DNA from: Microcaldota archaeon
GTDB taxonomy: Archaea > Micrarchaeota > Micrarchaeia > Micrarchaeales > CABMGC01
NCBI GenBank assembly: GCA_028866975.1
Contig: JAGWHG010000046.1
Location: 1 to 5,321, forward strand
Length of the DNA: 5,321 nt
Direction: 5' to 3'
The position numbers and the translations under genes are program-made. This document shows positions 4,995 through 5,321 of this stretch, one piece after another. Under the pieces are notes generated by a model that did not search any database, was not told where the DNA came from, and worked only from the letters and a program-made list of their open reading frames with translations. Numbering within the stretch: the stretch's first letter is position 1; every line of letters begins with the position of its first letter.

Positions 4995-5309
4995 ATGGCT
5001 GAAAAAGGCACATTGCTATTCAAGGACAAGCAGGTGAAGATTCTCACAGCGCTTGCAAACAAGGACCAGGAATGGTACCTTTCGAGCCTAGCCAAGGCTG
5101 CAGATGCAACTTATGTGCACACCAGCAAGTTCATAACAAGGTGCGAGCAGCTCGGTCTTGTAAATGTGACAAAGCACGGCAAGATAAAGACACTCACCCT
5201 CACCGACAAGGGCGCTGAGGTGGCAGGGGGCATAGCAAAGGTAATAGAGAAGATGGCGGTTAAGCTAGAGGAAGTTGTTCAGCCGCCTGCGCCGCCTGAA
5301 AAGAAATAA
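4995..5309 (+). CDS. Winged helix-turn-helix DNA-binding protein, 104 residues
   Basis: The protein looks like a compact MarR/ArsR-like transcription factor of the type common in archaea. By eye, helix 1 is FKDKQVKILTALANK (9-23), helix 2 is YLSSLAKAAD (28-37), and the recognition helix is TYVHTSKFITRCEQLGLV (39-56). NVTKHGKIKTLTLTDKG (57-73) forms the wing and enters a C-terminal helix (74-96) that may serve dimerisation, followed by a short QPPAPPEKK tail. There is no membrane segment or ligand domain, so what it senses and which genes it controls are unknown. The ATG at 4995 has GGTG 5 nt upstream. It diverges from tnpB and, if the element is removed in thought, from the PRC-barrel/rnhB operon. 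The direct repeat in its promoter is a possible self-operator. The last 12 bases of the window hold nothing recognisable. Confidence 0.88.
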   Translation: MAEKGTLLFKDKQVKILTALANKDQEWYLSSLAKAADATYVHTSKFITRCEQLGLVNVTKHGKIKTLTLTDKGAEVAGGIAKVIEKMAVKLEEVVQPPAPPEKK

Positions 5310-5321
5310 TTAGTGCGGCTA

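Noticed and set aside
1..5321. CRISPR arrays, tRNA or rRNA genes
   Set aside because: No spaced repeats, cloverleaf pattern or rRNA-like sequence was seen on either strand.

Overview
The window looks archaeal, most likely from the Nitrososphaerota (Thaumarchaeota) or a relative. The reasons are the single-domain PRC-barrel protein, an archaeal-type RNase HII, a small winged-helix regulator, TTTAWA-type TATA boxes about 25-30 nt upstream of genes, and short GGTG ribosome-binding sites. The lineage is an inference from protein style and was not tested by a search.

Layout from left to right. Positions 1-1930 (minus) hold most of an adenosylcobalamin-dependent class II ribonucleotide reductase (nrdJ), cut by the left window edge. 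Six bases upstream of it is nrdR (1937-2407, minus), the zinc-ribbon/ATP-cone repressor of ribonucleotide reductase genes, so the two form a compact regulator-enzyme operon. The 192-bp gap 2408-2599 carries the operon promoter and two NrdR-box-like 16-mers whose centres are 32 bp apart, the classical tandem geometry for NrdR. Positions 2600-3307 (minus) encode RNase HII, and 3337-3588 (minus) a small PRC-barrel protein; these two share an operon driven by a TATA box near 3634. Positions 3651 to about 4950 are a tnpB-only IS200/IS605-type element (tnpB 3669-4889, minus). It has an intact RuvC triad, a right-end hairpin overlapping the tnpB stop, and a predicted reRNA/omega-RNA 3' end. Positions 4995-5309 (plus) encode a winged-helix DNA-binding protein with its own promoter and a 21-bp-spaced direct repeat upstream.

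How the pieces relate. nrdR-nrdJ is probably a self-regulated dNTP-supply unit. RNase HII removes ribonucleotides and RNA from DNA, so nucleotide metabolism and genome maintenance lie side by side. The tnpB element sits between two host genes that point away from each other (PRC/rnhB leftward, winged helix rightward), so it probably landed in a shared divergent promoter region.

Most notable points: (1) the RNase HII frame has no ATG, GTG or TTG upstream of its catalytic DEAGRG motif. A GGTG motif lies exactly 5 nt before an AUA codon, the same GGTG-to-start spacing seen in three neighbouring genes, which suggests AUA initiation, a start-codon mutation or a base error. (2) Tandem NrdR boxes lie in an archaeal promoter. 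(3) The tnpB right end and its predicted guide abut and include the TATA box of the PRC-rnhB operon.
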